Positions 17,587 to 25,934 of a DNA stretch of 64,000 nucleotides are shown here, one piece after another; the stretch's first letter is position 1, and every line of letters begins with the position of its first letter. The notes under the pieces are model-generated. The model searched no databases and was not told where the DNA came from. It worked only from the letters and a program-made list of their open reading frames with translations. Source of the DNA: Empedobacter stercoris (GTDB lineage Bacteria; Bacteroidota; Bacteroidia; Flavobacteriales; Weeksellaceae); NCBI RefSeq assembly GCF_020281205.1, contig NZ_JACXZC010000003.1:113730-177729 (forward strand), in the 5' to 3' direction. A program made the translations under genes and the position numbers.

Positions 17587-18738
17587 ATGAAATTCAATAC
17601 AAAAGCTATACACGGTGGTCAACAACACGATCCATCTACAGGAGCCGTAATGACTCCAATTTATCAGACATCAACTTTTGCACAACGTTCACCTGGAGAT
17701 TATAAAGGTTACGAATATTCTCGTGGTGCAAACCCTACTCGTACTGCTTTAGAAAATGCATTAGCTTCTATCGAAGGTGGGGTTGCAGGTTTTGCCTTTG
17801 GTTCTGGTTTAGCAGCAATTGATGGCGTGTTGAAATTATTCAAACCAGGTGATGAAATTATCGCAATGGACGATTTATATGGTGGTTCTTACCGTTTATT
17901 TACGCGTGTTTACGAGAAATTTGGATTGAAATTCCATTTCGTAGATATGACAAATGTTGAGGCTGTTGTCGCGTTGATCAATGATAACACAAAAATGGTT
18001 TGGATTGAAACACCAACAAATCCATTGATGAAGGTAGTTGATATCAAAGCGGTAAATGATGCGTCAAAAGCAAAAAAAGCAGATGTTTTAGTTGCGGTTG
18101 ATAACACATTTGCGTCTCCATATTTGCAACGTCCTATCGAGTTAGGTGCTGATATTGTGATGCATTCAGCAACAAAATATTTAGGAGGTCATTCTGATTT
18201 AGTGGCTGGAGCAATCATCGTTAATTCGGAGCAATTAGCAACAGATGTTCACTTCAATTTATTTGCAACGGGTGGAATTTTAGGCCCACAAGACTCTTAT
18301 TTAGTTCTTCGCGGAATCAAAACATTGGCTGTTCGTATGGATCGTCATTGTTCTAATGGAATGAAAGTGGCTCGATTTTTAGAAGCTCATCCAAAAGTTG
18401 CGCATACGTATTATCCAGGATTAGAAAATCATCCACAGCACGAAATTGCCAAAAAACAAATGAAAGATTTCGGTGGAATGGTCACATTTACATTAACTTC
18501 TGGAAAAAAAGAAGATGCGTTCAAAATCTTAGAAAATTTGAAAGTTTTCACTTTAGCAGAATCATTAGGAGGAGTAGAATCGTTGGCAAATCACCCTGCA
18601 ACAATGACACATGCATCTATTCCAGCAGAAAAACGTGCGGAAATTGGTATCACAGATGATTTAATTCGTTTGTCTGTTGGTATCGAAGATATAGATGATT
18701 TATTAGAAGACTTAGAACAAGTTTTGAACTTGATATAA
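17587..18738 (+). CDS. Cys/Met metabolism PLP-dependent enzyme, cystathionine gamma-synthase/lyase type
   Basis: A 383-residue enzyme of the Cys/Met metabolism PLP family (fold type I). The PLP lysine is K197 in MHSATKYLGGHSD; the family opening KAIHGGQQHDPSTGAVMTPIYQTSTF, the phosphate-binding GSGLAAI and the tetramer-contact YSRGANPTR are present. Synthase (transsulfuration towards methionine) and gamma-lyase (cysteine formation) cannot be separated by eye; the sequence is close to both. It stands alone with its own promoter and terminator. Confidence 0.92.
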   Translation: MKFNTKAIHGGQQHDPSTGAVMTPIYQTSTFAQRSPGDYKGYEYSRGANPTRTALENALASIEGGVAGFAFGSGLAAIDGVLKLFKPGDEIIAMDDLYGGSYRLFTRVYEKFGLKFHFVDMTNVEAVVALINDNTKMVWIETPTNPLMKVVDIKAVNDASKAKKADVLVAVDNTFASPYLQRPIELGADIVMHSATKYLGGHSDLVAGAIIVNSEQLATDVHFNLFATGGILGPQDSYLVLRGIKTLAVRMDRHCSNGMKVARFLEAHPKVAHTYYPGLENHPQHEIAKKQMKDFGGMVTFTLTSGKKEDAFKILENLKVFTLAESLGGVESLANHPATMTHASIPAEKRAEIGITDDLIRLSVGIEDIDDLLEDLEQVLNLI

Positions 18739-18758
18739 TCGAGTAATAATATAACTAT

Positions 18759-18786
18759 AAGTCTGAATTTAGTTTCAGACTTTTTT
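18759..18786 (+). terminator. Intrinsic terminator
   Basis: A 9-bp stem (AAGTCTGAA 18759-18767 with TTCAGACTT 18774-18782) followed by a T-rich tract. Confidence 0.85.
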
Positions 18787-18797
18787 ATTTTTATATA

Positions 18798-19391
18798 ATG
18801 AAATTCATCATTTTCTTTTTACTTTCTACGTTGAGTTTTGCTCAACAATTGGATACGATTAATCTCAATCAAGTTGAGGTGATCAATTATTCCAATTACA
18901 AACAGTTTCGACCAAAGTTTAAAAAAGTGGAACGATTGACTGATAACACAAGTTTTGGTCTTAAAATATTTTCAAATTTATTGCTACCAAAAGAAAAGGA
19001 AATTGAGATTGTCGCAATTGAGATTTTGTTCGAATCAAAAGTCATAAAGAAGAATTATTGCAACGAATTTTATTATTTTAAACCAATAATTCTACAATCG
19101 ATTGGTCATAAACAAAGTTTGATTGGTGAAAAATGGTTCGAAGTTGATAAAGATTGTCAAGGAAAATATATTTTTCCAGTTCATTTAAAACTCAATATTT
19201 CAGAAGCAAAAAACTATTTTATTGGTGTGGAAACTTCTTACGAAAATCCTTTTTGTCCTGAAGGAAATGGATATTTTGATTTGATAAAAACGAAACAAGC
19301 AGTTGATTTGTATGTTGAAATTAATTCAGAAATGATAAAACAAGATATTTTAAAAAATTATTCATTAAATTATATCATCTATTATAAGTAA
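18798..19391 (+). CDS. Secreted protein of unknown function
   Basis: A 197-residue protein with a signal peptide (MKFIIFFLLSTLSFAQ, cleavage expected after SFA). The mature part is rich in beta-strand patterns, contains four Cys (in YCNEFYY, DKDCQGKY and NPFCPEG plus none in the signal), and has no motif I recognise. There is no sorting domain and no membrane helix, so periplasmic or extracellular location is likely. It is flanked by terminators on both sides and seems to be transcribed alone. Confidence 0.65.
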   Translation: MKFIIFFLLSTLSFAQQLDTINLNQVEVINYSNYKQFRPKFKKVERLTDNTSFGLKIFSNLLLPKEKEIEIVAIEILFESKVIKKNYCNEFYYFKPIILQSIGHKQSLIGEKWFEVDKDCQGKYIFPVHLKLNISEAKNYFIGVETSYENPFCPEGNGYFDLIKTKQAVDLYVEINSEMIKQDILKNYSLNYIIYYK

Positions 19392-19423
19392 AAAGGATAT
19401 TATTTTGCAACAATATCCTTTTT
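19390..19423. terminator. Bidirectional terminator
   Basis: A 12-bp perfect stem (19390-19401 with 19412-19423) with A and T ends, between the convergent genes ending at 19391 and 19439. Confidence 0.85.
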
Positions 19424-19438
19424 AACATTTAAATCAAA

Positions 19439-20896
19439 TTACTTCACAATAATTTTAGAAGAAGTTTGATTCGTTTTAAAAATATAAACTCCTTTTGGTA
19501 AATTGGTCTGAATAGAATTTTGTCCTATTTTTAATTCACCTTGATGAATTAATTTACCATTTACATCAAAAATTTGATAAGGTGATTTTTCTTTTGTATC
19601 AATAGTAAAGTTGCCGTTGGTTGGATTTGGATAAAGAGAAAATTTCTTAGAATTCACTTCGGAAGTTGCTAAATTACTACACAAGAAATCAGAATAATCT
19701 ACCAATCCTAAAGTCGGATCATCTTTTTGGTGAACAATAACATTTTCTACTTGTTGTTCCGATGATTTTTGATTTTCTATCCAGCAATTTCCAACTGCAG
19801 ACACATCGTTGACAGAATTATTGTATAAAGCATAATTAATTCCGCCATTTCCATTGTTCGAGAAAATATTATTACCAGGGCGTTCAGCAGTACCTAAGTT
19901 GATAAAAGCACCTTTCTCGATATTCGTAATTCCCCATAAACTTCCACGAATTTGATTGTCGAAAATATCAATGACATTTGTTGTAGGATTTGAAGCAAGA
20001 TAAATTGAAATTCCGCTTCCACCGTTCGTAGGATTTGTTTCTGTATTATTATCTTCGAGAATATTTCCGATGATTTTTCCTTTCGAGTTTCCTCCAGAAA
20101 TGGTAATTCCATATCGGTTGTCGCGAATTGTATTATTTTCGATAATTGCTTCGTTCGTTACACCTAATAAACTTGAAACGGAAATTCCTCCAACTCGAGT
20201 TTTTTCTCGATCTCCAATAATTGTATTTCCACGAATAATCGTAGGATTGTTGCCACTTGGTCCCATATTAATTTGAGGACGATTAGAATTGTCTTGATTG
20301 TTGCCTTCTAAATGATTATTTTCAAACGTTAAAGAAACAGATTGATTGGCTCCTGAACCGACAACGGGAGTTTTATTGAATTTGAACGTTGAGTTCTTAA
20401 TGATAGGATTTCCACGAGAAAAATTAATTGCTCCTCCGGTAGAAATTCCACCATATTGATAAGAAATTTCAGAGTTGTTCATGATAAAAGATTCGTTTAG
20501 AGAACGAATTCCTCCACCATAAACCATTTTGAAATGATTGAAACTGGCAGTTGCACCTTCTTCTATTCGAATTCCTTTAAAATAAGTAGTTCCTGGATTG
20601 TCGGATGTAAACAACACTTCTTTTGGCGCATTAACATCTATTGTTCCGGCAATGGTTATAAGTTTCCCATCAGCAATAACTAAGGTATAGTCTGTATCAG
20701 ATAAAAATGTGTCATTTACAGAAATCGTTAAATCATCTGTTAATTCATAACGATTTGTTGTTTGATCGAAAGTGATGACATCTGTTAAAGCATCAAGATC
20801 AGCAATACGGTATGTTTTTCCATCGTTTGGTGTAGCATATTGAGCAAAAATCATCTGCCCAAGCAGCGCTAAGGAAAGTGTAAAAGATTTCTTCAT
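19439..20896 (-). CDS. Secreted parallel beta-helix protein, T9SS cargo
   Basis: A 485-residue protein with signal peptide (MKKSFTLSLALLGQMIFA) and a central right-handed beta-helix: repeated Asn-rich turns such as NNSEISYQYGG, ENNTIRDNRYGI and DNQIRGSLWGI, typical of parallel beta-helix repeats. The last 75 residues are a type A sorting domain (SLYPNPTNGNFTI to LPKGVYIF), so it should be exported by the type IX system and attached or released at the surface. No catalytic residues of pectate lyases are evident; an adhesive or unknown role is likely. Confidence 0.85.
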   Translation of the reverse strand: MKKSFTLSLALLGQMIFAQYATPNDGKTYRIADLDALTDVITFDQTTNRYELTDDLTISVNDTFLSDTDYTLVIADGKLITIAGTIDVNAPKEVLFTSDNPGTTYFKGIRIEEGATASFNHFKMVYGGGIRSLNESFIMNNSEISYQYGGISTGGAINFSRGNPIIKNSTFKFNKTPVVGSGANQSVSLTFENNHLEGNNQDNSNRPQINMGPSGNNPTIIRGNTIIGDREKTRVGGISVSSLLGVTNEAIIENNTIRDNRYGITISGGNSKGKIIGNILEDNNTETNPTNGGSGISIYLASNPTTNVIDIFDNQIRGSLWGITNIEKGAFINLGTAERPGNNIFSNNGNGGINYALYNNSVNDVSAVGNCWIENQKSSEQQVENVIVHQKDDPTLGLVDYSDFLCSNLATSEVNSKKFSLYPNPTNGNFTIDTKEKSPYQIFDVNGKLIHQGELKIGQNSIQTNLPKGVYIFKTNQTSSKIIVK

Positions 20897-20979
20897 AATT
20901 TCACTAAGTATTAATTAGGAATGAAATTAGAAAGAAAAAGCGATTTTTGAAATTATTTATCAATAAAATAGTTCAAAAT

Positions 20980-21010
20980 AAAATAGTCCTCAAAAAATGA
21001 GAACTATTGA
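20980..21010 (-). terminator. Terminator of ppa
   Basis: An imperfect stem (AATAGT.CTCA with TGAG.ACTATT) with an A-rich loop, ending in a T-rich tract on the minus strand just past the ppa stop. Confidence 0.6.
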
Positions 21011-21032
21011 TATGAAAATAATAATTTATTTC

Positions 21033-21515
21033 TTAGTGAGCAGGAACGAAACGATCTTTTGCTTCTTGTAATAATTGTTCAGCTTGCGCTTTATCACCAT
21101 ATCCTTCTACGATACAAGTTTTATTTTCTAAATCTTTGTAAGTTTTGAAGAAATGCTCAACCGCTTTTAATGTATGAGGGTTCATATCATCTAAACTTTC
21201 TAATTGGTTCCAAGTTGGATCAGCAACTGGTACACAAATTAATTTTTCGTCACGACCTTTATCGTCAGACATGTTTAAAACACCAATTGTTTTAACTTCG
21301 ATAACACAACCTGGTACAGTTGGCTCAGTTAAGAAAACTAATACATCAATTGGGTCACCATCCAATGCTAAAGTATTTTCAACAAATCCGTAGTCTGCTG
21401 GGTAAAACATTGGTGAATACAAAACGCGATCAAAACGAATTCTTCCTGTTTCGTGATCCATTTCGTATTTATTACGAGATCCTCTTGGGATTTCTATAAT
21501 TGCATCAAAAGTCAT
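21033..21515 (-). CDS. ppa: Inorganic pyrophosphatase, family I
   Basis: A 160-residue soluble pyrophosphatase that splits PPi to two phosphates. The family signature DGDPIDVL sits at about residues 51-58; N-terminal EIPRGSRNKYEMD and the later KGRDEKLICVP and EHFFKTYKDLE complete the active-site set. It is downstream of the DUF5686 gene on the same strand with a 29-base gap, so the two may share a transcript. Confidence 0.95.
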   Translation of the reverse strand: MTFDAIIEIPRGSRNKYEMDHETGRIRFDRVLYSPMFYPADYGFVENTLALDGDPIDVLVFLTEPTVPGCVIEVKTIGVLNMSDDKGRDEKLICVPVADPTWNQLESLDDMNPHTLKAVEHFFKTYKDLENKTCIVEGYGDKAQAEQLLQEAKDRFVPAH

Positions 21516-21544
21516 TGTAATATTCTTTTTTTATTATTTATTCT

Positions 21545-24085
21545 CTAAAAATTCCAATCTAAACCGATTGTGACGCCAAATTTACGAACATCTGGCAAAT
21601 TATTATAATTTCCACGCCAATTAAAATCAACTCGAATAGGTCTAATGTTTCCAAAACCAATGTTTTCGATTCCAAACCCGTATTCATAGTAGATTTGTTG
21701 ATTAGGTGCAAAGTATTCTATTGTCGAATGATTGATTGCTTTACTTTTTTCGGAAATATCTCCGTATGCTGCACGTAAGAAGCCAACTTCTCTTAATTTT
21801 AATTTTTTGATTAAGGGAACTTTGTTCAAAATCCAACCATTAAAGTGGTGCTCCCAGTTCATTGTCGCATATTGATCAGTTACAAATTCATAATAATCTA
21901 ACTGAGAAAACGTTCCATACACTTGTCCATAACTTTCATTACCGGGAATTGCACTCATTAATGAGAGTGGAACACCTTGAAATGTTTTTCCTGCTTCTAC
22001 TGTTACCAACGATTTACCAAATGATCCAATCAAAATAGGTTGTGTATATAAGAATTGTAATTTATCGTATTCAAAATCTGAATTGATGACACCTTTTAAA
22101 CCTTTTGTGTAACGTAACATCAACGTTGGTGCAAGTGTAGTCATTTCGTAACGATCAATTCCATATTGCGAATATTTAGCACCTGGACGAGCAATAATCG
22201 AAACACTCACACTTGAGTTTGTCAAGGTTTCTTTTAGTTGACCATTCTTTTCGTAAGCTATCGAAAATTGTTGCGCATCCGCAGGCTTTATCAGTTGATA
22301 ATTTCCATCAACACGAAATGTAACGTTTTTCCATGGCTCTATCGAAGTATAGATGTTTGTCAAATTATTATTACTCAAAAAAGTATTGTCTCCTTGATTA
22401 ATAATAGATGAAGAAGCAAAACTACGCGTCATAATTCCATCAGATGAGGTTAAAGAAGCAGCCAACTGTTCTACATCTCGCTTTGTTCCAATTCCGACTT
22501 GAAAACGATTGTATTTGTTAAACATATAACGGAAATCGGCTCCGTATTTGAATTTATTATCTCCAAAACCATAGGCCATAAATCCTTGTGCACGCCACAT
22601 ATCATTTTGCGAAAAATAAGTACGAGCACCAGCTCTTAATCGAAAACCTTCGATTTGGTTATATCCAAAAGACGAATATAAATTTCCAATATCAATCGCA
22701 TTTCCGACATTGTAATAACCAGAACCAAGAACTTCAATAGCTTTTACAATATTATTAAATTTTGGAACTTTATTTAATTGTTCTAATGTTTCGTAAATTC
22801 CTTCTTGATCTTTTGTTAAAGTCTCAGGACGACTTTCTGCCCAAAATTGATTATCTTTTTCGTTTAAAGAAGCTTTTGCAGGATCTAATCTTTCGTAATA
22901 ATATGCTTCGGGATGCGTTGTATTGAAATCGTAGTTGTAATAATTAACCGTTTTATGCGCAAAAATTCCTTTTGCACTTTCCTTTTTACTCAACAAAGAC
23001 ATGTCTAACATCGCATATTCTTTCTTTGGATAGAAAATAGAGTCGTTTGGAATGTCGTATTGCAGATTCATGAAAATATTGCGTACAAAATTTACATTGA
23101 TTTCTTTCGTCGTTTCCATCACAACTTCTTTTACTGCGTAAGCATCTTTCGAAATAAATAATTCACCTTTGAACGTTAGTTCACCTTCTCGACGTGGATA
23201 ATATTTGATTCGATAAGATTCTACACCGTCAACGTCTACAGTATCTTTCAGTTCATAATCGTACACAGCAAAACCATCAGTGGCAATGGGACTCACAAAT
23301 TTGATATCTAAAATATTAACTCGATTATGGTAAATATCTACATCACGGAAAAGATTTTTTACTGTTGATGCTACAATTTCATTGTTCTCGAATCCAGATG
23401 TTTTATTGGCAATTAATTCGCGACGCTCTTTTGTAGAAGGTTGATTGATACCAGCTATTTTATAAATTGATTCATTCAGAAAAGCGGGTAAATATGTTTT
23501 TCCATTAATAGAAGATGTATCAATTTTTTCAAATACAAATTCCATTCCTTTGAAAATCTTACGCTTCATAAAACTTGAGTCGATATTGCTGATATCAAAT
23601 TGCAACTTCTCATATTCATCATATTGATAATGTGGCGTTAGCTTTAAACCGTTTTTCTTTTTACGTTTCCAAACCTCTCTTAAAATAGCGTAGGCAGGGT
23701 TTTCTTTCTTTTTAAGACGCTTTTTCTTTGCCGAAACAACAGCTTCTTGTAAATCAACTGATTGATTATTATCAATTTCTTGTCCTTCTTCTTCCGCTAA
23801 AAATAATTGCGCAATGAAATTATAATCGATTTTATTTTCGATGATATAATCCGAAATTTCATAACCACTTTTCGAAATGACTATTTTTTCTGCATTAGAA
23901 GTAGATTCGATATAAAATGTACCATCAGAATTTGATGTTGCACTAACCTTTAGTTCAGGTAATCGAATATCTGCATAAGGAATTGGCTTCAAGGTTTCAG
24001 CATCTATTACTTTACCTTGAATTTTTACTTGTGCCTGTAGAGAGGCTAGAACAACTATAAAAAAAGCTGTTATATAACTTTTCAT
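21545..24085 (-). CDS. Outer-membrane DUF5686/carboxypeptidase-like protein
   Basis: An 846-residue protein with signal peptide (MKSYITAFFIVVLASLQA), an N-terminal carboxypeptidase-regulatory-like beta-sandwich (KIQGKVIDAETLKPIPYADIRL), a Lys/Glu-rich segment, and a long C-terminal beta-barrel-like region ending in Phe (TIGLDWNF), as outer-membrane proteins do. This is the domain plan of DUF5686 proteins of Bacteroidota. Function unknown; no TonB plug is visible. Confidence 0.82.
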   Translation of the reverse strand: MKSYITAFFIVVLASLQAQVKIQGKVIDAETLKPIPYADIRLPELKVSATSNSDGTFYIESTSNAEKIVISKSGYEISDYIIENKIDYNFIAQLFLAEEEGQEIDNNQSVDLQEAVVSAKKKRLKKKENPAYAILREVWKRKKKNGLKLTPHYQYDEYEKLQFDISNIDSSFMKRKIFKGMEFVFEKIDTSSINGKTYLPAFLNESIYKIAGINQPSTKERRELIANKTSGFENNEIVASTVKNLFRDVDIYHNRVNILDIKFVSPIATDGFAVYDYELKDTVDVDGVESYRIKYYPRREGELTFKGELFISKDAYAVKEVVMETTKEINVNFVRNIFMNLQYDIPNDSIFYPKKEYAMLDMSLLSKKESAKGIFAHKTVNYYNYDFNTTHPEAYYYERLDPAKASLNEKDNQFWAESRPETLTKDQEGIYETLEQLNKVPKFNNIVKAIEVLGSGYYNVGNAIDIGNLYSSFGYNQIEGFRLRAGARTYFSQNDMWRAQGFMAYGFGDNKFKYGADFRYMFNKYNRFQVGIGTKRDVEQLAASLTSSDGIMTRSFASSSIINQGDNTFLSNNNLTNIYTSIEPWKNVTFRVDGNYQLIKPADAQQFSIAYEKNGQLKETLTNSSVSVSIIARPGAKYSQYGIDRYEMTTLAPTLMLRYTKGLKGVINSDFEYDKLQFLYTQPILIGSFGKSLVTVEAGKTFQGVPLSLMSAIPGNESYGQVYGTFSQLDYYEFVTDQYATMNWEHHFNGWILNKVPLIKKLKLREVGFLRAAYGDISEKSKAINHSTIEYFAPNQQIYYEYGFGIENIGFGNIRPIRVDFNWRGNYNNLPDVRKFGVTIGLDWNF

Positions 24086-24100
24086 TTATGAGATTTGGTT

Positions 24101-24138
24101 AAAAAAAATAAAGCCTAGCAAAATGTATGCTAGACTTT
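24101..24138 (-). terminator. Terminator of pdhB
   Basis: A 10-bp stem (24110-24119 with 24129-24138, one wobble) followed on the minus strand by eight T before the DUF5686 gene. Confidence 0.8.
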
Positions 24139-24163
24139 ACAAATATAGTTGATAATCTTAATA

Positions 24164-25141
24164 TTATTTATACATAACTGATTTTACAGCTTCAATAACA
24201 TCTTTTGCATTTGGAATCCAAGATTCGTACAAGTTAGGAGCGTAAGGTGCTGAGGTATCTTTAGTTGTAATACGTTTGATCGGCGCATCTAAATAATCGA
24301 ATGCTTTTTGTTGAACCATATAGGTAATTTCTGAAGCAACTGAAGCGAAAGGCCATGCTTCTTCTAAAACAACCAAACGATTTGTTTTCTTCACCGATTT
24401 GAAAATCGTATCATAATCTAATGGACGAACTGTACGCAAGTCAATAACTTCTACACTAATTCCTTCTTTTGCTAATTCATCAGCAGCAATATAAGCTTGC
24501 TTAATAATTTTACCGAAAGAAACCAATGTTACGTCTGTTCCTTCTCGTTTGATTTCTGCTTTACCAATTTCGATTGTGTACTCTTCATCTGGCATTTCCA
24601 TTTTATCTCCATACATCTGTTCAGATTCCATAAAAATAACTGGATCGTTGTCACGAATTGCAGATTTTAATAACCCTTTTGCATCATAAGGATTAGAAGG
24701 GACAACCACTTTAAGACCTGGTACATTGGCATACCAATTTTCAAAAGCTTGTGAATGCGTTGCACCTAATTGTCCTGCAGAAGCAGTAGGTCCTCTAAAT
24801 ACAATTGGACAGTTAAATTGCCCTCCTGACATTTGATAAATTTTAGCGGCGTTATTGATAATTTGGTCAATACATACTAATGAAAAGTTGAACGTCATGT
24901 ATTCTACGATTGGACGGCATCCTGTCATTGTAGAACCAATTGCAATACCAGAAAAACCAGCTTCTGCGATTGGTGCATCTATTACACGTTCTGGACCAAA
25001 TTCGTCTAACATTCCTTTCGAAGCTTTGTAGGCACCGTTATACTCTGCTACTTCTTCTCCAATTAAAAATACAGATTCATCGCGACGCATTTCTTCACTC
25101 ATTGCCTCTGCGATTACTTCTCTAAATGTTTTTATAGCCAT
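24164..25141 (-). CDS. pdhB: Pyruvate dehydrogenase E1 component, beta subunit
   Basis: A protein of about 325 residues, the beta subunit of a heterotetrameric E1 (pyruvate or branched-chain 2-oxo acid dehydrogenase). It has MAIKTFREVIAEAMSEEM, GEEVAEYNGAYK, APIAEAGFSGIAIG, RGPTASAGQLGATHSQ and the transketolase C-domain LRTVRPLDYDTI. The alpha subunit is not adjacent. I use the ATG at 25141 because a TAnnTTTG box (25182-25189) lies inside any longer version. Pyruvate as substrate is inferred from close resemblance to flavobacterial PdhB. Confidence 0.9.
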   Translation of the reverse strand: MAIKTFREVIAEAMSEEMRRDESVFLIGEEVAEYNGAYKASKGMLDEFGPERVIDAPIAEAGFSGIAIGSTMTGCRPIVEYMTFNFSLVCIDQIINNAAKIYQMSGGQFNCPIVFRGPTASAGQLGATHSQAFENWYANVPGLKVVVPSNPYDAKGLLKSAIRDNDPVIFMESEQMYGDKMEMPDEEYTIEIGKAEIKREGTDVTLVSFGKIIKQAYIAADELAKEGISVEVIDLRTVRPLDYDTIFKSVKKTNRLVVLEEAWPFASVASEITYMVQQKAFDYLDAPIKRITTKDTSAPYAPNLYESWIPNAKDVIEAVKSVMYK

Positions 25142-25181
25142 TTTATGCGATTTCGTTCTTTTATTATATTTTTTCCTAAAG

Positions 25182-25189
25182 CAAATGTA
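25182..25189 (-). promoter_or_regulatory. Promoter -7 box for pdhB
   Basis: Read on the minus strand, TACATTTG matches TAnnTTTG about 40 bases before the pdhB ATG and decides the start choice. Confidence 0.45.
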
Positions 25190-25228
25190 ATAAAAAACTT
25201 GTGAATTATTTAAAACGAATTTATTCAA

Positions 25229-25264
25229 TAAAAAATCCCAATAAATCGAATGATAATTTGGGAT
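25229..25264 (-). terminator. Terminator of the TM2 gene
   Basis: ATCCCAA (25235-25241) and TTGGGAT (25258-25264) form a 7-bp stem followed by six T on the minus strand. Confidence 0.7.
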
Positions 25265-25300
25265 ATAAAATATTTAAAAAAGAATTATTTTTTTTTGAAT

Positions 25301-25552
25301 TTAGAACCAACCTTTGTGTCCTTTTATATAGGTATTATCAAATTCTTCATCAGATTTTAATAGATACATAATTCCTTCAATAAATGGAATAATTCCTGCA
25401 AAACCAAATGTTACAAATGTTGCAATAATTTGGATGATTCCTTCTTTTGTATAGCCTAAATAGAATTTATGAATACCTAAGTATCCCACTAAAATTCCTA
25501 AAATTCCAGCGACAAGTTTTTTTTCAGATTTGTATGGTTGATTATTTTCCAT
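25301..25552 (-). CDS. TM2 domain-containing small membrane protein
   Basis: An 83-residue protein with two membrane helices separated by a short turn: KKLVAGILGILVGYLGIHKFYLGY and IIQIIATFVTFGFAGIIPFIEGIMYL. The G.HKFYLG motif marks the TM2 family. Biochemical role unknown in bacteria. It is monocistronic, bounded by a terminator downstream and the divergent riboswitch region upstream. Confidence 0.85.
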   Translation of the reverse strand: MENNQPYKSEKKLVAGILGILVGYLGIHKFYLGYTKEGIIQIIATFVTFGFAGIIPFIEGIMYLLKSDEEFDNTYIKGHKGWF

Positions 25553-25722
25553 TGTTTTAAGTTTTTAGTTATAATTTAATGTGTTACAAATTTAGTTTTC
25601 AATTTTCTTATAAAAATCACTAGATATAATGAATTTGCTTGGTATACAAATAAAATCATTCTTTTATTAATTTAAAGTTAATGATTTAACAATCACGTAT
25701 TCATATTTCAAGCACTTTTCTT

Positions 25723-25730
25723 TACATTTG
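25723..25730 (+). promoter_or_regulatory. Promoter -7 box for the cobalamin riboswitch transcript
   Basis: TACATTTG matches TAnnTTTG immediately upstream of the riboswitch, so transcription should start at about 25735. Confidence 0.5.
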
Positions 25731-25734
25731 CACA

Positions 25735-25892
25735 AAATGGTGCTCAACGAGTGAGTTAAAAGGGAATTTGGTTCAATTCCAAAACTGTCCCCGCAACTGT
25801 AAATTCTCCCTATCTTTTTACTACAAATCCACTGAGAAATCGGGAAGGATATAAAAAGTGAGAACAAGTCAGGAAACCTGCCATTGATAACG
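25735..25892 (+). promoter_or_regulatory. Cobalamin (B12) riboswitch
   Basis: The leader carries the conserved elements of the AdoCbl class in order: TTAAAAGGGAATTTGG at about 25756-25771, the CCCCGCAACTGTAA core at 25789-25802, and the B12 box AAGTCAGGAAACCTGCC at 25866-25882. The only genes behind it are a BtuB-like receptor and a BtuG-like lipoprotein, so it should repress uptake when cobalamin is plentiful. No terminator stem stands out before the ATG at 25935, so control of translation start is more likely than termination. Confidence 0.95.
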
Positions 25893-25934
25893 AATGAATA
25901 GAAAATGTTTTCGGAGGAAAAACAGCTTTTTAAT